A stretch of 64,000 bases of DNA, from contig NZ_JAHKSH010000004.1 of assembly GCF_019720895.1 (NCBI RefSeq), positions 186,001 through 250,000 of the forward strand, given 5' to 3'. The notes beneath the pieces are model-generated. The model saw only the letters and a program-made list of their open reading frames with translations, ran no database searches and had not been told where the DNA came from. Below are positions 1 through 8,555 of this stretch, one piece after another (the first letter of the stretch is position 1; each line of letters starts with the position of its first letter). Source of the DNA: Microbacterium salitolerans (GTDB lineage Bacteria > Actinomycetota > Actinomycetes > Actinomycetales > Microbacteriaceae). Position numbers and translations under genes: made by a program.

Positions 1-101
1 TGCGCGATCTCGTCGACGACCATCTGGCCGACGTTGTGACGCGTCTTCTCGTATCGCGGACCCGGATTGCCGAGTCCCATCACGAGCCAGGTGTCGGCCA
101 T
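1..101 (-). CDS. pth: Peptidyl-tRNA hydrolase, N-terminal part
   Basis: The 33 visible residues match the start of peptidyl-tRNA hydrolase, which recycles stalled peptidyl-tRNA by cleaving the ester bond. They include the phosphate-side motif [17 protein letters not shown], which carries the catalytic His (RHN) and the conserved Asn of GNPG. The gene runs off the left edge. The ATG is preceded by AAGGAG with a 7-nt gap. It lies downstream of rplY in the same direction, the usual actinobacterial pairing, but a strong hairpin separates the two. Confidence 0.93.
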   Translation of the reverse strand, partial: MADTWLVMGLGNPGPRYEKTRHNVGQMVVDEIA

Positions 102-128
102 GCCTCTGCTCCTTGGGTGAACACACGA

Positions 129-158
129 CGAAGGGGCGCGGTCTCCCGCGCCCCTTCG
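129..158 (-). terminator. Hairpin between rplY and pth
   Basis: A perfect 13-bp stem (CGAAGGGGCGCGG and its complement) encloses a TCTC loop and lies 16 nt after the rplY stop. The minus-strand continuation is only mildly T-rich, so partial termination before pth is possible. Seen directly; termination is inferred. Confidence 0.7.
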
Positions 159-174
159 AACGATATCCGAGTGA

Positions 175-786
175 TTACTCGGCCGCCTCCGCGGCGTTCG
201 CCTCAGCTGCGGCCTCAGCGGTCTCGGCGTCTTCGGCGTCAGTCGACTGGTTCGGCGTCGAGATGCCGACCACGAGCAGGTCGGGGTCGTCGGCGAGCGT
301 GACGCCGGCGGGGAGCTTGACGTCCTTCGCGAAGACGAGGTCGCCGTCCTCGAGACCCGTGATGTCGATCACGATGTGCTCGGGGATGTTCATCGCCTCA
401 GCCTCGACGGTGATCGCCGTCGCGCTGAGCGTCGAGATCGTGCCGGGGAACGACTCGCCCTCGGTGACGTACGGCACGTCGATCGTCATCTTCTCGCCGC
501 GCTTGACGGCGATGAGGTCGATGTGCTCGATGATCTGGCGGACCGGGTCGCGCTGCACGTCCTTGACGAGCGCGAGCTGCTTCTGGCCCTCGATGTCGAG
601 GTCGATGATGGCGTTCGCGTGACGGACGATGAGGCTCGTCTCGTGACCCGGCAGCGCGAGGTGCTGCACGTCGGCACCGTGGCCGTAGAGGACGGCGGGG
701 ATCTTGCCGGCGGCGCGCAGACGGCGGGCGAAGCCCTTGCCGAACTCGGTGCGCGTCTCGACGGCCAGCGTGTTCTGGTCGCTCAT
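175..786 (-). CDS. rplY: 50S ribosomal protein L25/general stress protein Ctc
   Basis: A 203-residue L25 of the long CTC type, which binds 5S rRNA in the large subunit. The N-terminal L25 domain (about residues 1-95) contains [19 protein letters not shown] and the VLYGHG turn. The beta-rich TL5/CTC C-terminal domain (about 100-185) contains the [15 protein letters not shown] stretch, followed by an Ala/Glu-rich tail. The ATG at 786 was chosen because AGGAG lies 6 nt upstream and family similarity begins at [10 protein letters not shown]. An in-frame upstream extension to 1047 has no homology. It is followed by a hairpin and then pth. Confidence 0.95.
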   Translation of the reverse strand: MSDQNTLAVETRTEFGKGFARRLRAAGKIPAVLYGHGADVQHLALPGHETSLIVRHANAIIDLDIEGQKQLALVKDVQRDPVRQIIEHIDLIAVKRGEKMTIDVPYVTEGESFPGTISTLSATAITVEAEAMNIPEHIVIDITGLEDGDLVFAKDVKLPAGVTLADDPDLLVVGISTPNQSTDAEDAETAEAAAEANAAEAAE

Positions 787-1037
787 GGTGACTCCTGTCG
801 GGGTACACACGGCGATGAGGTGAGCCGTGTGGATGGATGTGTGTTCTCGACTCGAACGCATCGCGTGAGGAGAGCTCCGAAACCGGGTCACTTCACCGCG
901 TCGATAACGGAGGCGCGTGACGCCCCTCCCTCGCCGAGGTCGCGGTCCATCGTACCTGATCACTCGGATAGAGTGGAATCTCGTGCGCGAATGACGCGCG
1001 GACCCCCATTTCCTCCCTCTGCAAGGAGCCCTCGCGC

Positions 1038-1151
1038 ATGGACGCATCGCACATCGTCGGACTCGTCATCGCCGCCCTCGCCGCCGTCACCACCGTGAGC
1101 TTCGTCGGTGCGATGTTCACGATGGGCCGTCAGGCGTCCTACGACGACTGA
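1038..1151 (+). CDS. 37-residue predicted single-pass membrane peptide
   Basis: A short open frame begins MDASHIVGLVIAALAAVTT and ends QASYDD. AAGGAG lies 9 nt before the ATG. Residues about 5-27 form one uninterrupted hydrophobic segment, long enough for one transmembrane helix, followed by a short polar tail with an Arg and two Asp. I do not recognise the family. It stands alone in the roughly 465-bp gap between divergent rplY and gnd. A TAGAGT hexamer at 969-974 could be a -10 box. It is a real gene only if conserved in relatives; the ribosome site and helix favour that. Confidence 0.5.
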   Translation: MDASHIVGLVIAALAAVTTVSFVGAMFTMGRQASYDD

Positions 1152-1251
1152 CTCCGGCGTTTCCGACTCCTCACGTCACGCGCGACATCGGCGTGACCGC
1201 GAACGGGCTAGCCTGGGGGAAATCCTGATCCCCCTCTTGAAGGAGTCGTGC

Positions 1252-2703
1252 GTGAACGCTGCCGCAGCCAACATCGGGGTCGTCGGCCTCGCCGTGATGG
1301 GCTCGAACCTGGCCCGCAACCTGGCCAGCCGCGAGGGCAACACGGTCGCGGTCTACAACCGCAGCCGCGAGAAGACCGACGCCCTCGTCGCTGAGCACCC
1401 CGAAGCGGGCTTCCTCCCCGCCTTCTCGTATGAGGAGTTCGCGGCGACGCTCTCGAAGCCCCGCACCGCGATCATCATGGTCAAAGCGGGCCGCGGCACC
1501 GACGCCGTCATCGACGAGCTGGTCAAGGTGTTCGAGCCCGGCGACATCATCGTCGACGGCGGCAACGCCTACTTCCCCGACACGATCCGACGCGAGAAGG
1601 CGGTCCGCGACACGGGGATCAACTTCGTCGGCGCCGGCATCTCCGGCGGCGAGGAGGGCGCGCTCAACGGCCCCTCGATCATGCCCGGGGGATCCGACGA
1701 GTCGTGGGTCACCCTCGGACCGATCCTGAAGTCGATCGCGGCGATCGCGGAGGACGGCGAGCCCTGCGTGACGCACGTCGGACACGACGGTGCGGGGCAC
1801 TTCGTCAAGATGGTGCACAACGGCATCGAGTACGCGGACATGCAGCTCATCGCCGAGGCCTACGACCTCATCCGCCGCGGCACCGGCAAGACCCCCGCTC
1901 AGATCGCCGACGTCTTCGCCGAGTGGAATGCGGGCGAGCTCGAGTCGTACCTGATCGAGATCACGGCCGAGGTGCTCCGCCAGGTCGATGCCGAGACCGG
2001 CAAGCCGCTCGTCGATGTGATCCTCGACCAGGCCGGCGCGAAGGGCACGGGCGCCTGGACGGTGCAGACGGCGCTCGCGCTCGGCGTCCCGGTCTCGGGG
2101 ATCGCCGAGGCGACGTTCGCTCGCTCGCTGTCGTCGCACCCCGAGCAGCGTGCCGTCGCCGGCGCGCTTCCCGGTCCCGAGGAGCCCTTCGAGGTCGCCG
2201 ATGCCGACGCGTTCATCGAGGACGTGCGTCAGGCCCTGTTCGCTTCGAAGATCATCGCCTACTCGCAGGGCTTCGACGAGATCCGCGCGGGCGCCGCCGA
2301 GTACGGCTGGACGATCGACCTCGGCGCCGTGTCGAAGATCTGGCGCGAGGGCTGCATCATCCGTGCGCAGTTCCTCAACCGGATCGCCGATGCCTACGCC
2401 GCTCAGGCCGACCTGCCCGTGCTCGCGACGGCGCCCTACTTCGCCGACGCGCTCGCGCGCGGCCAGGCCGCGTGGCGTCGCGTCGTCGTCGCCGCGACGC
2501 AGGCGGGGATCCCCAGCCCGGCGTTCAGCTCGTCGCTCGCGTACTACGACGGGATCCGGGCCGACCGCCTGCCCGCCGCCCTCGTGCAGGGTCAGCGCGA
2601 CTTCTTCGGCGCACACACCTACCGGCGCGTCGACAAGGAGGGCACCTTCCACACGCTGTGGTCGGGCGACCGGACCGAGATCGAGGCCGAGGACACGCAC
2701 TGA
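1252..2703 (+). CDS. gnd: 6-phosphogluconate dehydrogenase, decarboxylating
   Basis: A 483-residue enzyme of the oxidative pentose phosphate pathway that converts 6-phosphogluconate to ribulose 5-phosphate, CO2 and NADPH. The Rossmann start IGVVGLAVMGSNLARN binds NADP. The substrate loop GAGISGGEEGALNGPSIM and the catalytic Lys segment GAGHFVKMVHNGIEYADMQ are intact, and length is normal for the family. The GTG at 1252 was chosen because AAGGAGT lies 6 nt upstream and the Rossmann strand starts 8 residues in. A TAGCCT hexamer at 1209-1214 is a possible -10. A strong terminator follows. It would consume the product of the gluconokinase at 29.5-31 kb. Confidence 0.96.
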   Translation: MNAAAANIGVVGLAVMGSNLARNLASREGNTVAVYNRSREKTDALVAEHPEAGFLPAFSYEEFAATLSKPRTAIIMVKAGRGTDAVIDELVKVFEPGDIIVDGGNAYFPDTIRREKAVRDTGINFVGAGISGGEEGALNGPSIMPGGSDESWVTLGPILKSIAAIAEDGEPCVTHVGHDGAGHFVKMVHNGIEYADMQLIAEAYDLIRRGTGKTPAQIADVFAEWNAGELESYLIEITAEVLRQVDAETGKPLVDVILDQAGAKGTGAWTVQTALALGVPVSGIAEATFARSLSSHPEQRAVAGALPGPEEPFEVADADAFIEDVRQALFASKIIAYSQGFDEIRAGAAEYGWTIDLGAVSKIWREGCIIRAQFLNRIADAYAAQADLPVLATAPYFADALARGQAAWRRVVVAATQAGIPSPAFSSSLAYYDGIRADRLPAALVQGQRDFFGAHTYRRVDKEGTFHTLWSGDRTEIEAEDTH

Positions 2704-2715
2704 CACGCAGCTGAG

Positions 2716-2759
2716 AGACGACGGCGCCCGACTGCTCCGGCAGGCGGGCGCCGTCGTCT
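2716..2759 (+). terminator. Terminator after gnd
   Basis: A perfect 15-bp stem (AGACGACGGCGCCCG and its complement) with a 14-nt loop starts 13 nt after the gnd stop. It also lies downstream of the convergent histidine kinase gene, so it may work on both strands. Confidence 0.75.
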
Positions 2760-2820
2760 GCGCGGGGACGGCCCGCGGTGCCGCACCACGAAGCACGTCG
2801 CGCCAGACGACGGATCCGCG

Positions 2821-4326
2821 TCAGGTCGACGCCGGCTTGGCGGGAAGAGACACCGTGAACGTCGTGGAACCGGGTTCGCTCTCGACGCCGATCGTGCCGT
2901 GGTGCGCCTCGATGATCGCGCGGGCGATCGAGAGGCCGAGACCGGATCCTCCCGTCTTCCGCGCGCGACTCGAGTCGCCGCGTGCGAAGCGGGTGAACAG
3001 CGTCCGCTGCAGCGCCGGGTCGATGCCGGGACCCGTGTCGTGCACCTGCAGGATCGCGCGGGTCGCGGATCCCTCCCCCTCGGTGCGCAGCGAGACCGTC
3101 ACCTCGCTTCCCTCCGGCGTGTGCGTGCGCGCGTTCGCGAGGAGGTTCGTGATGACCTGCGTGAGGCGCGCGCGGTCGCCGGCGACGAGCACGGGCTCCT
3201 CCCCGACGTCGGCGCCCCAGTCGTGCTCCATCCCCGCCATCGCCTGGTCGGCGACGGCTTCGACGACGAGCTCGTTCAGGTCGACCGCGTCGTAGACGAG
3301 CTCGTGCCCCTCGTCGAGGCGCGCGAGCAGCAGGAGGTCTTCGACGAGGCCCGTCATGCGCTGCGACTGGGCCTCGATCCGCGCGATCGACTGCCGACTG
3401 GTCTCGCCGAGCGCCTGATCGCGCAGGGTGAGCTCGCTGTATCCCCGGATCGACGCGAGCGGCGTGCGCAGTTCGTGACTGGCGTCGGCGACGAATCGCC
3501 GCATCGTGTCCTCATTGCGCTGACGCGCCGCGAGGGATCCCTCCACGTGATCGAGGAGCGTGTTGAGCGCGTTCCCCACCTGCCCGATCTCCGTGTCGCC
3601 GGACGCCTGCTCCACGGGGACGCGTTCCGAGATCCGGACGTCGCCGTGGTCGAGGCGCTGCTGCGAGACGCGCGTCGCCGTCTCCGCGATGTCGCGCAGC
3701 GGGCGCAGACCGCGTCGGATGACGCTGCCCGTCGCGATGCCGAGGACGAGCATGCCTCCCACCGTCGCGAGCGCAATCGACCACAGCATCTGCCGCATCG
3801 TCAGCATCTCCGACGCCGTCGACATGCCGAGGGCACCCGCGGCGTCACCGGATCCGCCCTGAGTCAGGCCGACGGCGCGGTACGTTCCGAGGCCCGAGAT
3901 CGTGACGGTCTCGACTCCTGCCCCCTCCTCGAGAGCGGAGAGCACCTGGTCGATCTGGCTCGGCGTGAGGACGTGACGCTCATAGGCGCCGTCGACGACC
4001 GCCCCCGACGTGCCGGAGAACGGACTGTCGATGATGAGCAGCACGCCGGGTCCGGCGTGGGCGCTCGCAAGCTGCTCCTCCGCCGTGCCGTCGAGCATCG
4101 TCACGCCGATTGCAGGCCTCAGACTGTTCGCCGTCTCGCGCAGTCGGCTGTCGACCTGGCCGTTCAGCACGTTGTTGAGGATCACGCCCGTCGCAACCGA
4201 CACGACGACGAGGATCCCTGCCACGATCCCGAAGACGGTGAGCATGAGGCGCGACTGCAGCGACAGCCGACCGGCCTTCCTCGGGACGTCCGACTCCTGC
4301 TGACCGCGCGCGCGATCTGCGCTCAC
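2821..4326 (-). CDS. Two-component sensor histidine kinase
   Basis: A 501-residue membrane sensor. A first helix (about 27-50) and second helix (about 180-203) flank an extracytoplasmic sensing region of about 130 residues. A HAMP linker follows, then a HisKA domain with the phospho-accepting His in FVADASHELRTPLASIRGY (about residue 285). The HATPase_c domain has an N box (TNLLANARTHTPEG), G1 box (HDTGPGIDP), F box (LFTRFARG) and G2 box (GGSGLGLSIA). The start is GTG, overlapping the response regulator stop in a GTGA junction, so the two are translationally coupled. The periplasmic domain gives no clue to the ligand. Confidence 0.93.
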   Translation of the reverse strand: MSADRARGQQESDVPRKAGRLSLQSRLMLTVFGIVAGILVVVSVATGVILNNVLNGQVDSRLRETANSLRPAIGVTMLDGTAEEQLASAHAGPGVLLIIDSPFSGTSGAVVDGAYERHVLTPSQIDQVLSALEEGAGVETVTISGLGTYRAVGLTQGGSGDAAGALGMSTASEMLTMRQMLWSIALATVGGMLVLGIATGSVIRRGLRPLRDIAETATRVSQQRLDHGDVRISERVPVEQASGDTEIGQVGNALNTLLDHVEGSLAARQRNEDTMRRFVADASHELRTPLASIRGYSELTLRDQALGETSRQSIARIEAQSQRMTGLVEDLLLLARLDEGHELVYDAVDLNELVVEAVADQAMAGMEHDWGADVGEEPVLVAGDRARLTQVITNLLANARTHTPEGSEVTVSLRTEGEGSATRAILQVHDTGPGIDPALQRTLFTRFARGDSSRARKTGGSGLGLSIARAIIEAHHGTIGVESEPGSTTFTVSLPAKPAST

Positions 4327-5057
4327 TGCGGCGCCTTGATCATGTACCCGACGCCCCGGACCGTGTGGATGAGCGGCTCGCGCCCGGCGTCGAGCTTCTT
4401 GCGGAGGTACGAGATGTACAGCTCGACGACGCTCGATCTGCCGCCGAAGTCGTAGTTCCAGACGCGGTCGAGGATCTGCGCCTTCGACACGACACGGCGG
4501 GGATTGCGCATGAGGAAGCGCAGAAGCTCGAACTCGGTCGCGGTCAGCTCGATCTCGTCGCCGTCGCGGATCACCTCGTGGCTGTCCTCGTTGAGACTGA
4601 GGTCGCCGACGCGCAGGATCGGCTCGGGCTCTGCCGCGAGCGCCGTGCCCGACCGGCGCATGAGCGCCCGCAGCCGCGCGACGACCTCCTCGAGGCTGAA
4701 CGGCTTCGTGACGTAGTCATCACCGCCCGCGGTGAGGCCCGCGACGCGGTCGCTGACGGCATCCTTCGCGGTGAGGAAGAGAACGGGAACCTGGTTCTGC
4801 TGCTGGCGCAGTCGCTGCAGCACGGCCATCCCGTCGAGGTCGGGCATCATGATGTCCAGGACGAGCGCGTCGGGCTCGAACTCCTTGACGCCCTCGAGCG
4901 CCTCGTAGCCGCTGGCGGCGGCACGCACATCCCACCCCTCCATGCGCAGTGCCATGGACAGGAGATCCGTGAGCATCTGCTCGTCGTCGACGACGAGCAC
5001 GCGCACGGGCGTGCCGTCGGGGCGGGTGAGCGCGGATCCTGCCGTGGGGTTCGTCAT
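4323..5057 (-). CDS. OmpR-family response regulator
   Basis: A 244-residue DNA-binding response regulator. The receiver domain (about 15-130) contains the acidic pair in VLVVDDEQ, the phospho-acceptor Asp in DALVLDIMMPDLDG, the Thr of FLTAKD and the Lys of DYVTKPF. The C-terminal winged helix ends RKKLDAGREPLIHTVRGVG. No Shine-Dalgarno is visible. A CACAAT hexamer lies 7 nt before the ATG at 5057, so a leaderless message is plausible. An ATG three codons upstream (5066) is the alternative. The kinase follows with a 4-nt overlap. The target genes cannot be read from this sequence. Confidence 0.93.
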   Translation of the reverse strand: MTNPTAGSALTRPDGTPVRVLVVDDEQMLTDLLSMALRMEGWDVRAAASGYEALEGVKEFEPDALVLDIMMPDLDGMAVLQRLRQQQNQVPVLFLTAKDAVSDRVAGLTAGGDDYVTKPFSLEEVVARLRALMRRSGTALAAEPEPILRVGDLSLNEDSHEVIRDGDEIELTATEFELLRFLMRNPRRVVSKAQILDRVWNYDFGGRSSVVELYISYLRKKLDAGREPLIHTVRGVGYMIKAPQ

Positions 5058-5141
5058 GGCACCCATTGTGCGCTGGTTCCTATGCACTCGCTATGGCCCG
5101 CGTTATGTCTCGCCTGTGAATTTCGGGATGCGGAGTCCAGA

Positions 5142-5166
5142 CCGATCGCCGGATGCGGCCGGTCGG
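5142..5166 (-). terminator. Weak hairpin downstream of the NUDIX gene
   Basis: An imperfect GC-rich hairpin (CCGATCGCC paired with GGCCGGTCGG, one wobble and one bulge) lies about 60 nt past the NUDIX stop. No clear T tract is seen, so this is only a candidate terminator. Confidence 0.25.
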
Positions 5167-5227
5167 CGGGCATCAACATCGGCGCGCCGCGCAGAACCGG
5201 CAGGGCGCGACGCTCGGCGTGACCGTG

Positions 5228-5788
5228 TCAGTTGCTCGTGGAGAGAATCCGCTCACGCATCCTGCGCAGACGGGCCTCGCAGCCGTCGGCGAGGACGTCC
5301 GGGAGCGCATCGAGCGCGAACCAGGCGACGTCCTCGGACTCGTCGCTGAGAACGAGCCCGTCCTCCGCATCGGCGATCACGGCGACGCCGACGTCGAGGT
5401 GCGAGGCGCAGCGTCCGAACCGGAACCCCAGCGCATGGTGGTCGAGGTCGTACGCGTCCAACAGGCGCTGTGCGGCCGCCCCGGTCTCCTCGCGCAGCTC
5501 TCGCAGCGCGGCATCGCGGATCGACGCATCACCGGGCGCGAGGTGCCCTCCCGGCTGCACCCAGAATCCGCCCTTGCGGTGGGAGACGAGCAGCGTGCGC
5601 TCGAGCGACTCATCGAAGACGAGCGCCGACGCCGTCGCGTGATCGGGCCCCGCATCGCGGTCCATCGGCCCGGCACCGCCGGCGAAGTGCCGGTCGAAGG
5701 AGGCGCGCATGCGCTCGTCCGACGCGTCGAACGGTCTCCACGTGCCCACGAGCGATGCCATCTGCGGGGCGAGGTCCGCCGGGGTCAT
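5228..5788 (-). CDS. NUDIX hydrolase
   Basis: A 186-residue NUDIX-fold pyrophosphohydrolase. The Nudix box reads GGHLAPGDASIRDAALREL followed by REETG. The RE..EE metal-binding core is intact, but the first acidic position is Asp and the spacer is one residue longer than the textbook pattern. The substrate cannot be predicted. The ATG at 5788 is supported by AGAAGGAG 5 nt upstream; an in-frame ATG 13 codons upstream lacks such a site. It sits between prs and the response regulator gene, with the prs terminator before it, so it is probably a separate unit. Confidence 0.85.
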   Translation of the reverse strand: MTPADLAPQMASLVGTWRPFDASDERMRASFDRHFAGGAGPMDRDAGPDHATASALVFDESLERTLLVSHRKGGFWVQPGGHLAPGDASIRDAALRELREETGAAAQRLLDAYDLDHHALGFRFGRCASHLDVGVAVIADAEDGLVLSDESEDVAWFALDALPDVLADGCEARLRRMRERILSTSN

Positions 5789-5876
5789 GTCTGCTCCTTC
5801 TGCTGCGGCAGGCGAAACGTCGAGCATACGTCGCCAGACCGCGCGAGCAGGCGTACGCTCCTCCTCACACGACGAA

Positions 5877-5906
5877 AGGGTCGTCCACCACGCAGTGGGC
5901 GACCCT
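5877..5906 (-). terminator. Terminator after prs
   Basis: A 12-bp hairpin (AGGGTCGTCCAC with GTGGGCGACCCT, one G-U wobble) with a 6-nt loop lies 17 nt past the prs stop. On the minus strand it is followed by TTTCGTC, the usual layout of an intrinsic terminator. Confidence 0.7.
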
Positions 5907-5923
5907 CTCGGAGCGTGTGCGCG

Positions 5924-6964
5924 TCAGGCGGCGCCGTCGAACATGCTCGTGACGGATCCGTCGTCGAAGACCTCCTGGATCGCCCGCGCGAGCAGCGGGG
6001 CGGCCGAGAGCACCGTGAGCGAGTCGAAGCGACGGCGCTCGGGGATCGGCACCGTGTCGGTGACGACCACGCGATCGATCGCGTCGTCCTGCAGCCGCTC
6101 GCTCGCGGGGTCGCTGAACACGGCGTGGGTCGCGCCGACGATGACCTTCTTCGCGCCGTTGGCCTTGAGCGCCTTCGCGGCCTTCACGATCGTGCCGGCC
6201 GTATCGATCATGTCGTCGACGAGGAGGCATGTGCGGCCCTCGACGGATCCGACGATCTCGTGGACCGACACCTGGTTGGCGACCTTCGGGTCACGTCGCT
6301 TGTGGATGATCGCGAGCGGCGCGTCGAGCGAGTCGCTCCACATGTCGGCGACGCGCACGCGGCCCATGTCGGGTGAGACCACGGTGAGCGACTCGCGCTC
6401 GTCGTCGGTGAAGGTGTCGACGAAGTGGCGCTCGAGGACCGGCTTCGCGAAGAGGTGGTCGACCGGCCCGTTGAAGAAGCCCTGGATCTGCGAGGCGTGC
6501 AGGTCGACGCTCATGATGCGGTCGGCGCCCGCCGTCGAGATCAGGTCGGTGATCAGACGAGCCGAGATCGGCTCGCGACCGCGCCCCTTCTTGTCCTGAC
6601 GCGAGTACGGGTAGTACGGGACGACGACGGTGACGCGCTTGGCCGACGCGCGCTTGAGCGCGTCGAGCATGATGAGCATCTCCATGAGATCCTCGTTGAT
6701 CTTCTCGCCGAAGGACTGCACGAGGAAGACGTCGGTTCCGCGCATCGACACGGCGAAGCGGGTGTACATCTCGCCCGACGCGAAGGTGCGGTGCTCCGTC
6801 GGAGCGAGCTCGATGCCGAGGAACTCGGCGACATCTGCCGCGAGCTCGGGGTGCGAGCGTCCGGTGACCACCACCATGCGCTTGCGGGTCTTCTGCTCCT
6901 TGCCCGGAGCGATTCCCCGCTCGAGGTCGAGGTCAACCGTCTTGTTCTTACTGCTGCTCGCCAT
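5924..6964 (-). CDS. prs: Ribose-phosphate pyrophosphokinase (PRPP synthetase)
   Basis: A 346-residue class I PRPP synthetase that transfers pyrophosphate from ATP to ribose 5-phosphate for nucleotide, His and Trp synthesis. Visible landmarks are the ATP loop region FASGEMYTRF, the DVFLVQSF strand, the metal-binding PYYPYSRQDKK segment with SVDLHASQIQGFF, and the PRPP-binding loop CLLVDDMIDTAGTI. The charged N-terminal extension of about 25 residues is common in Actinobacteria. Its ATG lies inside the end of glmU (17-nt overlap). The upstream AGAAAG is a weak ribosome site, so coupling to glmU translation is likely. Confidence 0.96.
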   Translation of the reverse strand: MASSSKNKTVDLDLERGIAPGKEQKTRKRMVVVTGRSHPELAADVAEFLGIELAPTEHRTFASGEMYTRFAVSMRGTDVFLVQSFGEKINEDLMEMLIMLDALKRASAKRVTVVVPYYPYSRQDKKGRGREPISARLITDLISTAGADRIMSVDLHASQIQGFFNGPVDHLFAKPVLERHFVDTFTDDERESLTVVSPDMGRVRVADMWSDSLDAPLAIIHKRRDPKVANQVSVHEIVGSVEGRTCLLVDDMIDTAGTIVKAAKALKANGAKKVIVGATHAVFSDPASERLQDDAIDRVVVTDTVPIPERRRFDSLTVLSAAPLLARAIQEVFDDGSVTSMFDGAA

Positions 6965-8399
6965 CGGTCGCTTTCTCTGAGGCTCGTGACCGCTCTGCGG
7001 CGTCGGCTGCCGCCGTACCCGCTCTGTTCTTCTCGACCCACCCCGTGAGATTGCGCTGGGGTGCGACGCTCAGTGCGAGCGCACCGGCGGGAACATCCTT
7101 CCGGATGACCGCGCCCGCGCCCGTCTTCGCGCCGTCGCCCAGTCTAACGGGGGCGATGAGAACCGTATGTGAGCCCGTGTGGACGTGATCGCCGACGACG
7201 GTGCGGTGCTTGGCGACGTCGTCGTAGTTCGCCGTGATCGCTCCCGCTCCGAGATTGACGCCGACGCCGATCTCGGAGTCGCCGACGTACGAGAGGTGCG
7301 GCACCTTGCTGCCCGCGCCCACCGACGAGTTCTTGACCTCGACGAAGGTACCGGCCTTCGCCCCGTCGCCCAGCTCGGCGCCCGCGCGCAGGTACGCCCA
7401 CGGGCCGACCGTGGCCCCCGCTCCGATGACCGCGAGCGTGACGTCGCTGCGGCGCACCGTCGCGTCGACGCCGACCTCGCTGTCGACGAGCGAGGTGTCG
7501 GGTCCGATCGTCGCGCCCTCGGCGATCGAGGTCGCACCGAGGATGTGGGTGTTCGGGAGCACCGTGACGTCGGGCGCGAGCGTCGCCGTGTCGTCGATCC
7601 AGGTGGTCTGCGGATCCTGGATCGTCACGCCGTCTCGCTGCCAGCGGCGGATCACGCGCTGATTGAGGATCCGCGTCGCCTCCGACAGCTGCACGCGGTC
7701 ATTGACGCCGAGCGCGGTCGAGGAGTCGGGAGCGGCGAGCGCGGCGATGGCGCCTCCCGCCTCGCGCAGCACGCGGACGACGTCGGTCAGGTACATCTCT
7801 CCCTGCGCGTTGTCCGTCCCGACGCGGCGGAGCGCATCGCGCAGCGTGGATGCGCGGAAGACGTAGACGCCCGAATTGATCTCGGTCACGGCGGCCTCCT
7901 CGGCCGTCGCGTCCTTCTGCTCGACGATCGCCTGCACCATTCCGGATCCGTCGCGCAGGATCCGGCCGTAGCCGTGCGGATCCGCGAGCTCGACGCCGAG
8001 GAGGGTCGCGTCGGCCGAGCGTCCGCGGTGCTCGTCGAGGAGCGACTGATAGGTCTCGACCTCGATGAGGGGCACGTCGCCCGAGAGCACGAGGACGTCG
8101 CCGTCGAAATCGGCGGGGAGCGAGTCGACGCCGAGCTGCGCCGCGCGGCCCGTGCCGGGGACGTCGTCCTGGTCGACGGCGACGGCGCCGGGATAGTCCT
8201 CGAGAGAGGCCGCCACCTGCTCGCGTTCATGTCGCACGACGACGCGCACGAGATCGGATCCGAGCGACTCGGCCGATCGCAGCACGTGTCCGAGCATGGT
8301 GCGGCCACCGAGACGGTGCAGCACCTTCGGCGTCGCGGATCTCATGCGGGTGCCCTGACCTGCCGCCAGGATCACGATTGCCAGCTTGTGTTCAGTCAC
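6948..8399 (-). CDS. glmU: Bifunctional GlcNAc-1-P uridyltransferase/GlcN-1-P acetyltransferase
   Basis: A 483-residue enzyme making UDP-GlcNAc for peptidoglycan. The N-terminal pyrophosphorylase starts with LAAGQGTRMRSATPKVLH and has the DVPL metal-site strand. The C-terminal left-handed beta helix carries hexapeptide repeats and the acetyl-CoA segment GAGAITANYDDVAKH. The only start that keeps the nucleotide loop is GTG at 8399, one base after the discriminator base of tRNA-Gln (8401). No separate ribosome site exists. The message would be leaderless once the tRNA 3' end is cut. An Ala/Ser/Glu-rich tail overlaps the start of prs. Confidence 0.95.
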   Translation of the reverse strand: MTEHKLAIVILAAGQGTRMRSATPKVLHRLGGRTMLGHVLRSAESLGSDLVRVVVRHEREQVAASLEDYPGAVAVDQDDVPGTGRAAQLGVDSLPADFDGDVLVLSGDVPLIEVETYQSLLDEHRGRSADATLLGVELADPHGYGRILRDGSGMVQAIVEQKDATAEEAAVTEINSGVYVFRASTLRDALRRVGTDNAQGEMYLTDVVRVLREAGGAIAALAAPDSSTALGVNDRVQLSEATRILNQRVIRRWQRDGVTIQDPQTTWIDDTATLAPDVTVLPNTHILGATSIAEGATIGPDTSLVDSEVGVDATVRRSDVTLAVIGAGATVGPWAYLRAGAELGDGAKAGTFVEVKNSSVGAGSKVPHLSYVGDSEIGVGVNLGAGAITANYDDVAKHRTVVGDHVHTGSHTVLIAPVRLGDGAKTGAGAVIRKDVPAGALALSVAPQRNLTGWVEKNRAGTAAADAAERSRASEKATDGEQQ

Positions 8400-8400
8400 G

Positions 8401-8472
8401 CTCCGCCACCAGGACTCGAACCTGGACTTCACGGCTCCAAAGGCCGTCGTGCTGCCATTACACCATGGCGGA
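8401..8472 (-). tRNA. tRNA-Gln (UUG)
   Basis: A 72-nt cloverleaf. The acceptor stem is TCCGCCA with TGGCGGA and discriminator G; the anticodon stem ACGGC/GCCGT encloses the loop CTTTGGA (anticodon TTG); the T stem CCAGG/CCTGG encloses TTCGAGT. The 3' CCA is not encoded: the next bases are C and then the glmU GTG. It is co-oriented with glmU and no terminator separates them. Confidence 0.96.
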
Positions 8473-8543
8473 CCACGGCCGATCCGGCCGCCCGACAAGT
8501 CTTGCATGCGACGGACGATTGTCGCCTGCGACCCCGGACACGA

Positions 8544-8549
8544 GATAAT
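8544..8549 (+). promoter_or_regulatory. -10 box of the MarR gene (leaderless)
   Basis: GATAAT lies exactly 6 nt before the ATG at 8556. TTGTCG at 8519-8524 is a possible -35 with a 19-nt spacer. Initiation would fall at or next to the start codon. Confidence 0.55.
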
Positions 8550-8555
8550 CGGAGG

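Noticed and set aside
1171-2796. 541-codon minus-strand frame opposite gnd
   Set aside because: Composition shadow of gnd without homology or ribosome site.
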